Assembly (NCBI GenBank): GCA_033807775.1
Contig: CM066318.1
Span: 83,083,379 to 83,147,378 of the forward strand
Length of the DNA stretch: 64,000 nt
Direction: 5' to 3'
Source of the DNA: Saussurea involucrata
Taxonomy: Eukaryota; Streptophyta; Magnoliopsida; Asterales; Asteraceae
A program made the position numbers and the translations under genes. Below, piece by piece: positions 33,879-44,897 of this stretch. The first letter of the stretch is position 1, and each line of letters begins with the position of its first letter. A model generated the notes under the pieces. That model saw only the letters and a program-made list of their open reading frames with translations, was not told where the DNA came from and did not search any database.

Positions 33879-34279
33879 GTTTGCCCCCAAAATTTGAAAG
33901 ACGAATAGCAAATCCGAGTTTTAAATTTTGTCAGACGAAAAAATATGACAAGTGATAGGAATTACCTTTGTTACCTTGGAACTAGGCTGATCTGCTCTTA
34001 ACCGAACGAGAAGTTGAAAAGGAAACGAGGTCGTGACGTCATACTGACACACGATGATGCTTACCAGCTGTCGAGGACAGGTGTCGACGATCCCTGCGGT
34101 CATACGAAAGGACGGGGACGCGCAGCGGTTATCCAGGGATTCGACTTGACATGATCGACTGCATAAATAAAGATTACGATGGATCTTTTTTTTGGCGATT
34201 TCCGTTCGATTAAAACTTGTATGGGTTCTTTGACCTAATTTAAGTTTTTCTGAGATCATATAAGATACGACCCTCCAGT

Positions 34280-36485
34280 TTGCGTATGCGTCGCAAGTCT
34301 ATTGCTAGAAAGCCTAGAAAAAACTGGGACATTTGGGGTTTTTCTGAGCGTCAAACCTTGTTGACGGGTTTAGCGATGTCGACGGAGCCTAGGAGCACTA
34401 TCCGGGATCAAGACGCCCTAGATGACTTTAGTTTTAGCAAAAATCCCTGCGGGGGTTACTGTGAGTAAGGCCGGTAATATTCGACCGGAGATGTGTACCG
34501 AGGGGTGCATTGTTATATACGAATACCCGTTCAAAATAGGCTTTCACTGGCCATATTCGCCTTTAGTCAAAGAATTTATGTGTGAATTTGATCTTTCGCC
34601 GGGGCAACTGATGCCCCAGTTCTGGAGAGTTATCTTGATCATCAAACGACTTACCTCCAACTGGAATCCACCGATGAATGTGAGGGACCTTCTGACAGCG
34701 TATAAGGTCAAGAATGACCAGTACCGTCGCTATATCTTGTTTTCAAGGTTCAAGGGTGATCGTACCCTGGTTTTAAATACTGCGGTCAACGACCGTGGAT
34801 GGAAGAAGAGGTATGTATTCGTACGGGCGTCGACGCTGGAAACTGATAGTGACTGGATTAGGGAGGGTTGGAATATGACAGGTGAGCCTTTGATTGTACG
34901 TTTTCGTGTTATTCTGTTGCTCGATTGTTTCTTCGACTAATCTTCTTTTTTATGTATAGATATTGATTTCGATAAGGTAGAGCCGGATGATGTTTCTCGG
35001 GATAAGATTGAAAAGTTCTTGGAATTTAATACCGAAGACCGGTCGTATGTCACGCGTCATTTGATAGACGAGGATGATGACATCATTTTCTTGAGCGACA
35101 GAATGAGGATGGGTCGAGAGGAGAAAGAAGAAGAGGAGGACTCTGAGAAGACTGAGGAGGAAGAGAAGAGCGAAGAACCAGAGGTAGAGATAATTAGTAA
35201 GTATCATTTTGTCTTCTTTTCGCTTGACCTGGTCTTTCTCTGTTCTGAATCGTCTAACTTCTTTCTTTTACCGTTCAGGTGAATCTCAAGCACATGCGAC
35301 GTCTCCTGTTGCTAGGAAGATGACCCAAGTCGAAGTAGCTCGCGAGGCGAGGGAGAATGACGTTTCGACAACTAGGTCGGGAGTCCTGAAGAGAAAAGAG
35401 GTTCCGACAGCCGGGTCGGGCCTCTTAAAGAGGACAAAGGTGTTCGTTCTGAGGGAACCGTCTTTGAAGACAGGTAACCCATCGAGGGTTGCCTTGTCTA
35501 GGAAGGCGAAGGCATCGGTTGCGACCGGCGCGGAATCTGTGGATACTGCGCAACTGGCGACGATGTCTCCCGTCGTCCTATCCGGCCCTTCATCGGCCGA
35601 CAGCGACAAAGGCGCGCAGAAGGGACCTTTGGGGGAAACGACGGTCAACTTTACGTTGTCGTCGGGTTTTCTGGACGACAATGTCTTGGAAGAGACGAAG
35701 TTGTTCCCCCATTTGGAAAAATATTTGCTTCCGTCTTTCATGGAGCGTTTTGACGGGTTTTCTTTCGAGAAGAAAGAGTTCCATACAGCTGGACTCTTAT
35801 TCTTGGTAAGCCTTTCTTTCAAGACTTGTCGTTTGTCGTTGTCATTGTCGTTGTCGTTGTCATTGTCGTTGTTTACTAATGCTACACATATTATGATTCT
35901 TCAGGCGTTCCAAGCTTCCCTGGCATTGCATGCCAAAACGACGAATATAGAGGTTTCAACGGCTTCTGTTACCAAAGATGAAGATGCAGCGCTAGCTAAA
36001 GAGAAAGCTGCTTTGGAACATGAAGAAGCGATGTCAGCGAGCCTTGACCATGCTCTGGACGAATTGGATGCCCTCAGTCATACAAGAGACGATATAAACT
36101 CGCGTTTGAAGGAGTACCTGACTTTGATGCGCGACCAGAGAGAGGAGCTGCAGGGGATGAAGGAATCCGTAACCGCGAAGAAGAAGGAATCAAGGCTAAG
36201 GTGATAAGTTTGAAGGAGGAGTCTGATGAGTTGAAGGACGAAAATAAGTCTTTCCTTTGTTACGCTCGACTTACTGCGCGTGCGGCAATTATGCGTCGTC
36301 ACCTGCATGGTAAGGATCCTTTGGCTTCAGCGTCAGATGAGCTGCATCTCTTTTATGAGAGAGTCGGGACCGAGAGAGATCTCGACTTGGATGACCAGAG
36401 GGAGGTCGAAGGGGAGGCGGTTAGTGAGGGTTTTCAAGATGAGGTATCGGACAAGGTCGTGATCGATGCTCCTCCACAACCTTAG
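34280..36485 (+). pseudogene. Antisense spliced gene with plant transposon (Transposase_28-like) domain
   Basis: Runs opposite to the element's gag. Exons predicted from splice sites that keep frame: to 34881, 34960-35196, 35279-35805 and 35905-36481. Introns are 34882-34959, 35197-35278 and 35806-35904, all GT-AG. The start is probably ATG at 34376. The first exon has IYEYPFKIGFHWPYSPLVKE, LSPGQLMPQFWRVI and a WKKRYVFVR segment, like the 'putative gypsy-type transposon' (PF04195-like) domain. Later exons give an acidic region, a basic region and a C-terminal coiled coil. Two frameshifts are visible, near 34430 and about 36170. Function is unknown; antisense genes of this kind are known in Tat-lineage gypsy elements. 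Confidence 0.65.
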
Positions 36486-37352
36486 AACAAATGTATTTGT
36501 TTGTTCGTGCAGCTCGACGTTAGTGGTCGATTATGTATTCGATGGATTATATAATGAACGCAACTTTTGCTTATGCTTTATCCAAACCATGTTTAATTAT
36601 GAATTTGAACATAGGACACACAGGAAATCATGCGACTGAGGCATACATTGTAATACGATGATAAGAACGTAAAACAAATACAAAAACACGCGATTAAAGC
36701 ATCCATTCAATGTATGAAAGTTAAGAAACTTAGGGATAAAATCGTTTAGACTCTGTGATCATACGACCAGATCGTACAACGAGTTTGTGTCGTATGCCCC
36801 TGCGGAGAAATAACCAAGTTAGAGACCTGATCGTTTATGTCGTTCGACCTTGCGATATTAAAGTCATATAGTAGACTTAATGATGAGCGACTCTGCGATA
36901 ATCTGTCGTGCGATTCTGCGATAAAACGATGTCGGGGGTTGGTCATTGGCTAGCCAACGACCCTCCGATGCTTAAGTCAGTAAATGTTTTGCGAGAAAAA
37001 ATCGTATGAGAAAGAGTTAGAGAACGTACCATTTACCATTTCAGACTCAATCGTACGAGAAAGAGTTAGAGAACCATTTACCATTTCAGACTCTCTCTAT
37101 TTGCCCCCTGTCATTTATTACCGTACTCTTTTTGGGAGGAAAAGATAGGTTTTAAATGACAGAATGACACGGAGAAATATTGTCCTGCGGTCGACTATGT
37201 TGTCGTGCGACGAGGCACCATAGTAGATTTATCCCTGTGGAAAAGATATTGTTAATTTAGGGATAGAAAAACGAACCTGTCGAGAGCTTGATCGTACGAC
37301 TTCAGTTTATTTTCTCTTTTGATCTCCTGGATTCCCCATGGCATAGAGAATT
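36486..37352. other. Gypsy-element interior, no gene seen
   Basis: The tail of the antisense gene and the end of gag leave ~870 bases without a supported frame. There are TCGTACGA words and a ~55-bp direct duplication around GAGAAAGAGTTAGAGAAC and CATTTACCATTTCAGACTC (about 37005-37100). Confidence 0.5.
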
Positions 37353-39072
37353 TTAATTAATAACTTTTGCATGGTCGGGAGTCGACGGTCGATGGCTATT
37401 AGCTGGAATAGCGACATCGTTGATGATATCTTTGAGATTTCCTTTCGGAAAATGATATGCTAGTTCCTTCTTCAATGCGATACAGTCGTCTGTCTCATGA
37501 CCATGATCGGCATGGAAGTCGCACCACTTTGATTTGTCTTTCTTAGCATCGTCCAGGTTGGACTTCTTTGGCCATCGAATGGTAGCTTGGGAACTTTTCA
37601 GAGCTTCGAGTAGGTCCTTTGAATCCGTAAGAGGATATCTTGGGGTACTGAGTGAACTTAGCCGCGGTCTTGGCCTCTGCTTTCGTCTTGAAATGAACAT
37701 TTGAAATTTGGCGCGCTGGCTCTACTCTGGAAACAGCCTTTGTCTTGAACTCTGGCTTTCTGACGCCTAGCGACTTCTTGTCGTCAGTGTGCTTGCGACG
37801 AAAGGCTGCATCGTCTTCGACCCTCATATATGCTAAGGTCCGAGCTCGGACGTCTTCGAAATTCTCCGGGAGATATTTGGTCAGGTCGGTGTATAAACCC
37901 GAATTGTCGTCCAAACCACGCTTATAGGCTTCGATTGCGGTTTTTACGTCTCAATTGCGGATTCTGATCATTTCGGCATTGAATCTATTAAAATAACTTC
38001 GAATAGACTCATTAGCTTTCTGCACGATATAATATATGTTGCTAGTCTGCTTCTCCATCTTACGACTGCTGGCGAATTGCTGGGAGAATTGATTAACCAA
38101 CTTAGCAAACGACCCGATGGATTTGGGTTTGAGATTGATTAACCATTGGAGAGCTGGACCAGTGAGAGTTGCTCCAAAACTCTTACACATGCATACTTCC
38201 TGGTACATAAATGGGATCGAGATCGTCCACATGAGCTGCTTATATTGCGCGACGTGCTCAGTCGGATCGGTCACACCCGAATACTTGGGAGTGAAGGCAG
38301 GAATGTTATACTTCTTTGGGACCTCGACGGTGGTGATCTCGTCGATGAAGGGCGACGCCTGATACCCCGAGTGAGGCTCGACGTCGACAGGCATGGCTGC
38401 CCCAGGCAACTTAGCGAGCAAGGACAGGACGCGTTCATTTTGGTCTTCTAACATCTTCAAACGCTGAGCGACGGGATCGTTAAGATCGGGATTTGCCCCT
38501 GTTGAGGGATTGGCCCCTGGGCTAGTGCCATTACCATGCGACGAACCATTGGTGTCCCCGTTGAACGGGACGAAATATGGCTGCGACCCATAGTGGAATT
38601 ACTGCGGTCCATTCTGAAACGGCTGCGATCCTTGCTGGAGAGGCTGCGATCCACCTTGAGGTCCATTCTGAAATGGCTGCTGAAATGGTTGCGACCCTTG
38701 CTGGAAAGGTTGCGACCCATTATTCACGGGTGGTGGCCTTATGTGCTGAGGAGGAACTGTCCCAAACTGAGGATTTGGGTTGAACGACCCTGGATGTTGA
38801 TTCTACATGAACGGGCCTGGATGCTGATTCTGCGCGGATGAACCTGGATTCGGGACAAATGGTCTAGGGCCATTCTGGTCGAACGATCTTGGAACTGGGT
38901 TCTACACGAACGGCCTAGTACCATTTTGAGGCCCAAGAGGATTTCTTAACCGCACGATCTCCTCAGCTGCTCTGCGATTCTGCTCCGCCATTGCATTGAG
39001 CTGATTCGTGGCGACTTCGAGCTCCTGATACATCTGAGCGACGGCTTGCTGCGGATTTCCAGAGGCTGCCAT
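37353..39072 (-). pseudogene. Gypsy-type gag, broken
   Basis: Starts at ATG 39072-39070 (MAASGNPQQ). An N-terminal coiled-coil part is followed by a glutamine/asparagine-rich repeat section (38900-38470), the retrotransposon gag core (38460-37951; FTPKYSGVTDPTEHVAQY, LTGPALQWLINL) and a terminal zinc-binding segment WCDFHADHGHETDDC near 37490. Breaks: TAG at 38904-38902, another TAG near 38803, TGA at 37953-37951 and a frameshift near 37580. No protease or RT follows. Confidence 0.8.
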
Positions 39073-39173
39073 TTTCATGTAACAGAAAATAGAAGAAACT
39101 CCAAGAAACTATTAGTAGGGTGCACGTTCGTCGAGGATTTTCTCTAGATGAGGTCCCACGGATGGCGCCAAAC

Positions 39174-40125
39174 TGTTAATACCAAAAATCGCACCAAAGA
39201 AACAACTTAAGGTCGATGTGGACTTAATCAACTAAAGAAAGGATCTTTCGACGAGACGTGCAACGAGGGAAAAAATAAACGAGACAAGGGATTTGATGAC
39301 GCAGGAAAAACCTCAAACGAGGAAAAAACCAGTGGACGACAGTGGGTGTCGTCGCTGCACTATGGTCACCAATCAGGGGAGACGTCCTTGGTACTGGCGT
39401 CGGTCGTACGATGATTACAATACAAATGAAGGAAATACTTCGAAATGTAAAGTACAAGTGTTTAAATGTGAAAACAGGTGTTTGTCGTGTGTGAATACAA
39501 AGTGTGAACTTCTGGTCGAGGGCTGTTGTCGTGCGTCAAGAGTGATACTTGAGCTTACCTTCGAGTGTTCTTGAGTTCGCTGTAAGTTTCTGGCTTTCAG
39601 TACTTAATCTCCAGAGTTTGAATGTTCTTTACTATGAGTTTAGATGATTTTCTCTGCTGTGTGGCGATGTTCGCTGGAGTGTATTGGATGTTAACCGATG
39701 TCCCTTAAAATGAAGCTTTAGCTTGTCTTTTATAGCCTTCGCGTCATTAATTAACTCCATTAATGATTCGATCAACGGCTACAACGGCTGGAAACGGTCG
39801 CCGGAGTGATTATCCATAATGATCTTCGTCCGTTACGGTCGCTTGCTGTTAATGGCTTTGACCCCTGTATTAAATACTTAACAAATGTAACAGTGAAGGT
39901 TAACGTTAGCTTTGGTCGAAGGTACAATGATCTTACGCGATGGTCGTACGGGACGGGCGATACTATGGTCGAGCGTCATGGGTGACGTACGACTTACCTT
40001 TTACGGGCGACGACGAATGTTTTCTGGGTTCTCGTCGAGACCTTATCTTAATACAAGATTTGGATTATAAAGTGTGTCTTATCTGTCCCAGTCGTGGTCG
40101 TACGACGTGATTTTTTGCCCAAACA
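39174..40125 (-). mobile_element. Right (5') LTR of the gypsy-type element
   Basis: TGTTAATACC at 39174 to GCCCAAACA at 40125; 952 bp, same as the left copy. The primer site lies just left at 39163-39172. Confidence 0.85.
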
Positions 40126-40388
40126 TGATCTGTTCTATAACTCCCCCTGAAACCCAGAACATACCTTTGTGCAGATACATGTATCATACCAAATCATATA
40201 TAAGACAATTACAAGAAGAGAAAGAAAGAACAAGTTGAAGAAATATTTATATTACAACTAAGATATGAAAATTTAAATAACAGATATTGAGAATAGAATA
40301 TGATGAAAATTTGAGTGTATCAATCTAGAAACGAAGTCTAGATTGAGATACAAATATTTCCATCTATTATATGATTAATATATGGAAG
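40126..40388 (-). other. Pol 3' region of the host copia element
   Basis: Non-coding sequence after the RNase H stop. It is homologous in inverted form to 324-590 (TCTATATCTCAATC, CTCCCCCTG). The gypsy insertion lies 5 bp inside its left end. Confidence 0.55.
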
Positions 40389-43300
40389 TTAAACTTTCAT
40401 ATTCAACATGCCGAGCTTGGATACTAGAAAATTGAAACGTTTTTCATCCAAGGCTTTGGTAAAGAGATCGGCAAGCTGATACTCAGTTGTAACAAAATAC
40501 AATTCAACAGTTCCTTTCTCAACATGATCTTTTATGAAATGATACCTTATGTCAATGTGTTTGATTTTGGTGTGCTGGACAGGATTAGCAGATGTGGCAA
40601 TAGCACTCTTACTGTCGCAGTAAATGGGGATCTTCTCATATTTATACCCATAGTCCATGAGTTGGGTCTTTATCCAAAGGACTTGTGAACAACAGCTCGC
40701 CGCGGCAACATATTCTGCTTCCGTTGTTGATGTCGAAACACAATTCTGCTTCTTCGACGACCAACTCACAAGATTGTCTCCCAAAAACTGGACGTGCCCA
40801 GAGGTGCTCTTTCTGTCCAACATGCTTCCTCTGTGATCAGCATCTGAATATGCAGTGAGTTCGAAGCCGGTTCCCTTGGGATACCACAGTCCAAGGTACG
40901 GATTGCCTTTCAAGTACCGAAAGATCCTTTTGACGACTCCGATGTGTGACTCTTTGGGTTTGTCCTGAAATCTAGCACAGAGACAAGTCGAAAACATTAT
41001 ATATGGACGACTAGCGGTTAAGTACATTAGAGACCCGATCATTCCTCTATAAAGCTTGACATCAGCATCAATACCGTCTGGATCTGGACCTATCTTAGAT
41101 CCAGGAGCCATAGGCGTACCGACCGACGTACAATTTTCCATCTTGAATTTCTTCAAGATATCAAACACATACTTCGACTGGTTGATGAAGATACCCGTAG
41201 AGAATTGTTTTACTTGTAATCCGAGAAAAGAAATTAATCTCTCCCATCATACTCATTTGAAATTGAGTCATCATAATGCCCGAAAACCAAGTACAAAGTA
41301 CAGGGTTAGTTGAACCAAATATAATATCATCAGCGTAAATCTGAACTAAAAGAATATCACCTTTGTCGCGTAAAGTAAACAAAGTTGTGTCGATTTTACC
41401 TTTCACAAAGCCAGCGTTAAGTAGAGAGGTAGATAATCTTTCATACCAGGCACGAGGGGCTTGCTTGAGACCGTATAGGGCTTTGTCAAGAATGTATACG
41501 TGATTTGGATAGTCTTTATCCACAAAGCCTTCCGGTTGAGACACATACACTTCCTCCTTAAGGACACCGTTCAAGAAAGCAGTCTTCACGTCCATTTGAT
41601 AGACGATGAAGTTCTTGAAAGCGGCATACGAAAGAAACATCCGAATTGCCTCAAGACGTGCAACCGGCGCGTATGTCTCATCATAATCTATCCCTTCTTG
41701 TTGCCTATACCCTTTTGCTACCAAACGAGCTTTGTTGCACACAATTATTCCGTCTTCGTCTTTCTTGTTCTTTAGGACCCACTTGGTACCAATGACTGTC
41801 TTACCTTTGGGTCGCGGAACTAGTCTCCACACCTTCAAAGCTTCAAACTGATTCAGCTCTTCTTGCATCGCAACCAACCAATCAGGGTCTTCTAAGGCTT
41901 GTTGAACTGTTGAGGGTTCAACTTGACTTAAAAAGAGTGCATATAAAACTTCGTTTGCTGTTGCGGATGCAGATCTTGTCTTTACTGGTTCAGATACATC
42001 ACCAATCACCTGATCAATTGGGTGACTGCGTGTCCACCTTGTGGAGTGTGGATGGAGAGATATAGCACCTTCATTGGGGTTACTAGGGTAGGATCCTTAT
42101 CAAAGTTCAACTCGATCGTCAGCGTCGGTTCCGGATTTGAGACAGGTTGCTTGTCAGAATTGACAATTGGCACAGCCTCAGGAACTGATTCGGTAGGTTG
42201 TTCAGGAATGTTGTTAGTACCCTGATCACCGACATTCGAAGATGTTCCAGATGAAGAAGCACCACTTGTAGATGCATGTGATCTTGCTTGTGGAGATGCC
42301 ATCGTTGTGTTCCTTGGAGAAGTTGTAGGAGTAGTTGCACCAGAATTCGATGGAGTCAGCATCGGCGAGGGGCCTGACACAGTAGTTTGTACTGGTGGTA
42401 TTTCAACTTGAATCCTGTTAGTGACAGATGCAGAAGATTTATCAGGACCAAAATAGTCATCATAAAAATGTTCAAACAAAACATCAAGTTCATTAGTATT
42501 AGAATTAGAAGTGGAAGGTTGATCCTTGTTTGAAGATCTAGTCATCATAGGACGGATCTGTCCAGATGCTAGAGTTCCATAGATCGCGGGCTCTGTACTA
42601 TTTTGCACAGAAGCCATGTCTTCAGACTCGTCAAACTTGACATTTATGCTTTCTAGCACAGTTCTGGATGACTTGAGGTAGACTCTGTATGCTTTAGATG
42701 TGAGCGAATATCCAATGAAGACGCCCTCAATACCCTTAGGACTGAATTTATTCAGGTTGTCCTTATCATTCAGCACCACACACCTGCATCCAAAAACACG
42801 AAAATAGTGTATAACAGGTTTTCTATTATTAACCAATTCATATGGAGTCTTGCCAAACCGTCGATGTATGATTGAACGGTTTTGTGTATTGCATGTCGTT
42901 GCAACAGCTTCAGCCCATAGAAACAGAGGTAGATCATCATAAGACAGCATCGTTCTGGCCGCTTCAACGAGTGTTCGGTTTCGTCTTTCAACGACACCGT
43001 TCTGTTGAGGTGTTCCGGCCTCAGAATATTGATGAGTAATTCCTAATGACTTGAAGAAGTCATCAAGAGTTCTGTTTTTAAACTCTGTCCCATTATCTGA
43101 TCTGACAGTCTGAACTGTTTGTTGACGATTCACTTAAAGCTGTTTGATTAACGAGATGATCAAGTCAGGTGTTTCATCTTTTGAACGTAGAAACTTGACC
43201 CATGTGTATCTCGAGTAATCATCGACGACAACTAATACGTAACGTTTGGCACTTATACTTTGAGTCTTCATCGGACCACAGAGATCCATATGAAGGATTT

Positions 43301-43552
43301 CTAAAGCTTTGCTTATGTTGGGTTCGGGTTTTGGTGGATGAGGAGCACGCTTCATCTTCCCCTTCTCACACGCGATACATAAATTATCCTTCTCAAATTT
43401 CCGAACTGGTAGACCTATAACTAAATCACCCAACGTCAACTTTTGAATGTACCGAAAGTTGAGATGAGATAGTCGTCTATGCCATAACCAGCTTTTCTCC
43501 AAAGACGCTTTCGACATCAGACATACGTCATCCTTAGGCTTGAGCGTTGATA
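40389..43552 (-). pseudogene. Host copia pol: integrase, RT and RNase H (broken)
   Basis: Continues the protease part at 56586 once the SIRE-like insertion is set aside. GAG-pre-integrase (WLWHRRLSHLNF, CIACEKGKMKRAPH), the integrase core (MDLCGPM; SDNGTEFKN; GTPQQNGVVERRN), a low-complexity linker, RT (catalytic IYADDIIFGS, an A for the usual V) and RNase H (CDSKSA, FTKALDEKRFNFL) follow in order. Breaks: TAA at 43136-43134, a frameshift near 42035 just before the RT linker, and another near 41225 between RT and the conserved QFSTG segment. It is closely related to the array pol copies but more decayed. Confidence 0.88.
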
Positions 43553-43557
43553 GGTCC

Positions 43558-44525
43558 TGTTGGTCCCGAAGGCCTATACAAGTTTGTAGAAGGGGGGGGG
43601 GGGGGTTGAATACAAACACCCAGATTTTACTTTTCTAATTTGTTTATTGATAAATCATTAACAATTTACAGCTTGTTGCGGAAACAAGATTAAGGATAAA
43701 CCTAAATCTAAACAAGTTGGAACACTAAGGTTTCTTGCACTAAGAGAGATAAGGAAATTACTAATAATAACCTATCTTGAGATAAGATATTGAACTTGTC
43801 CAGAGTTAGCAAGTTACTTCAAATGAAGTGGGTTCATCTCTTTATATACCGCATGCATTTAATGCAAGTCGGTATACACTTTACACGTGTCATCAGCTGG
43901 TTGGTTGCATGTCATTGACCTTGGTTGACAACCTTAGTAGCCGCATGGATGAACAGTGTAGTATCAGAGTGGTTATACGATTTCAGACAGTCGGAGGTTC
44001 TTTTCTGACATTTCGTACGGAGTCGTGCAAGGGTGGTTAAGACAAAAGTACTTTGTACGGAGGACTTCATGATCAGCTTTCGTTGATTCAGCGATCTATC
44101 ATTTCATATCAGCGAATGATAGAGTTCAGCGATAGCTGAAGTCTTGTACTTGATACTTCACGTTGAGTGGACAAATCTGAGTCTTCGCTGATCCGCATCA
44201 GTTCATTAGGAAACTTGTCGCTGGTTCTTGAGCTTGATCTTCGACTTCAGCGTAGAACCTTTGTTGACGTGAAACTTGTCTTCAGGGATCATAAGTAAAC
44301 AACTAACTTATCAGCGATCATCATAATGACTGAACAGACTCAGTATTAATGGTGAACAGTTTCGCTGAATGTTTAATTTAAAGAGCGAGAGTTCCTATCA
44401 GCGGTACTGGAAGATCTTAGTACTTATCAGCGATAGTGAAACTCTGATACATATTGTTTACTTACAATTTTCACTAAGTATATAAGAGAGGGTCATTATC
44501 AAATCACTGAGGGTTTGGATCAACA
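43558..44525 (-). mobile_element. 3' LTR of the SIRE-like element
   Basis: TGTTGGTCCCGAAGG to GGTTTGGATCAACA. It has a 14-base G run (12 in the other LTR) in the context GAAGGG...TTGAATAC, which on the coding strand reads TTCAACCCCCC as in the LTR at 59339-60384. About ten CAGCG/CGCTG words lie within 44080-44450. Confidence 0.88.
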
Positions 44526-44897
44526 ATCTCCCCTATTTGATTATGACATAGCATCAAAAAAAATTGCTATTAAATGAAAACATAAGGATAAAAAGAACTC
44601 ATAAAATATTTGTCCCTTTTACTGTTTTCTGGAATCTTTTCAGTACTGATGGAGTAAAGTACATTCGCTGAAATCTTTCTTTAAAACTTTGAATCAGGTT
44701 ACAAAGAGAAATGGAAAGATTACAAGTACGAGCGAAATAAATTACAAGTACAGAAGAATAACTGATACAATAGAGAAAAGGGCGATCATATCAGCTTATA
44801 AAGGTTCTTCCTTGATGAGAAGTTCATCAAGGGTCTTTGATGTGGGGATCATCCAGTCAGGGACATCTTCTCCTTGATTCTTTTTCTTCAGAGTTGC

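Larger units (their letters stand above)
32927..40125 (-). mobile_element. 7.2-kb gypsy-type element lacking pol, duplication TGATC
   Basis: Two LTRs of equal length (952 bp: 32927-33878 and 39174-40125) and flanking TGATC on both sides (32922-32926 and 40126-40130). Orientation is minus: a primer site with TTTGGCGCCA lies next to the right LTR (39172-39163), and a purine tract ATTTTGGGGGCAAAC lies next to the left LTR. Between are gag on the minus strand (39072-37353) and a spliced gene on the plus strand (34280-36485). Protease, RT and integrase are absent, so the element depended on a partner. It interrupts the pol 3' region of the host copia element. Confidence 0.9.

Noticed and set aside
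43558..43620. Frame MFVFNPPPP joined to integrase
   Set aside because: The first codons come from the inserted LTR and its G run; the true frame continues from 56586.
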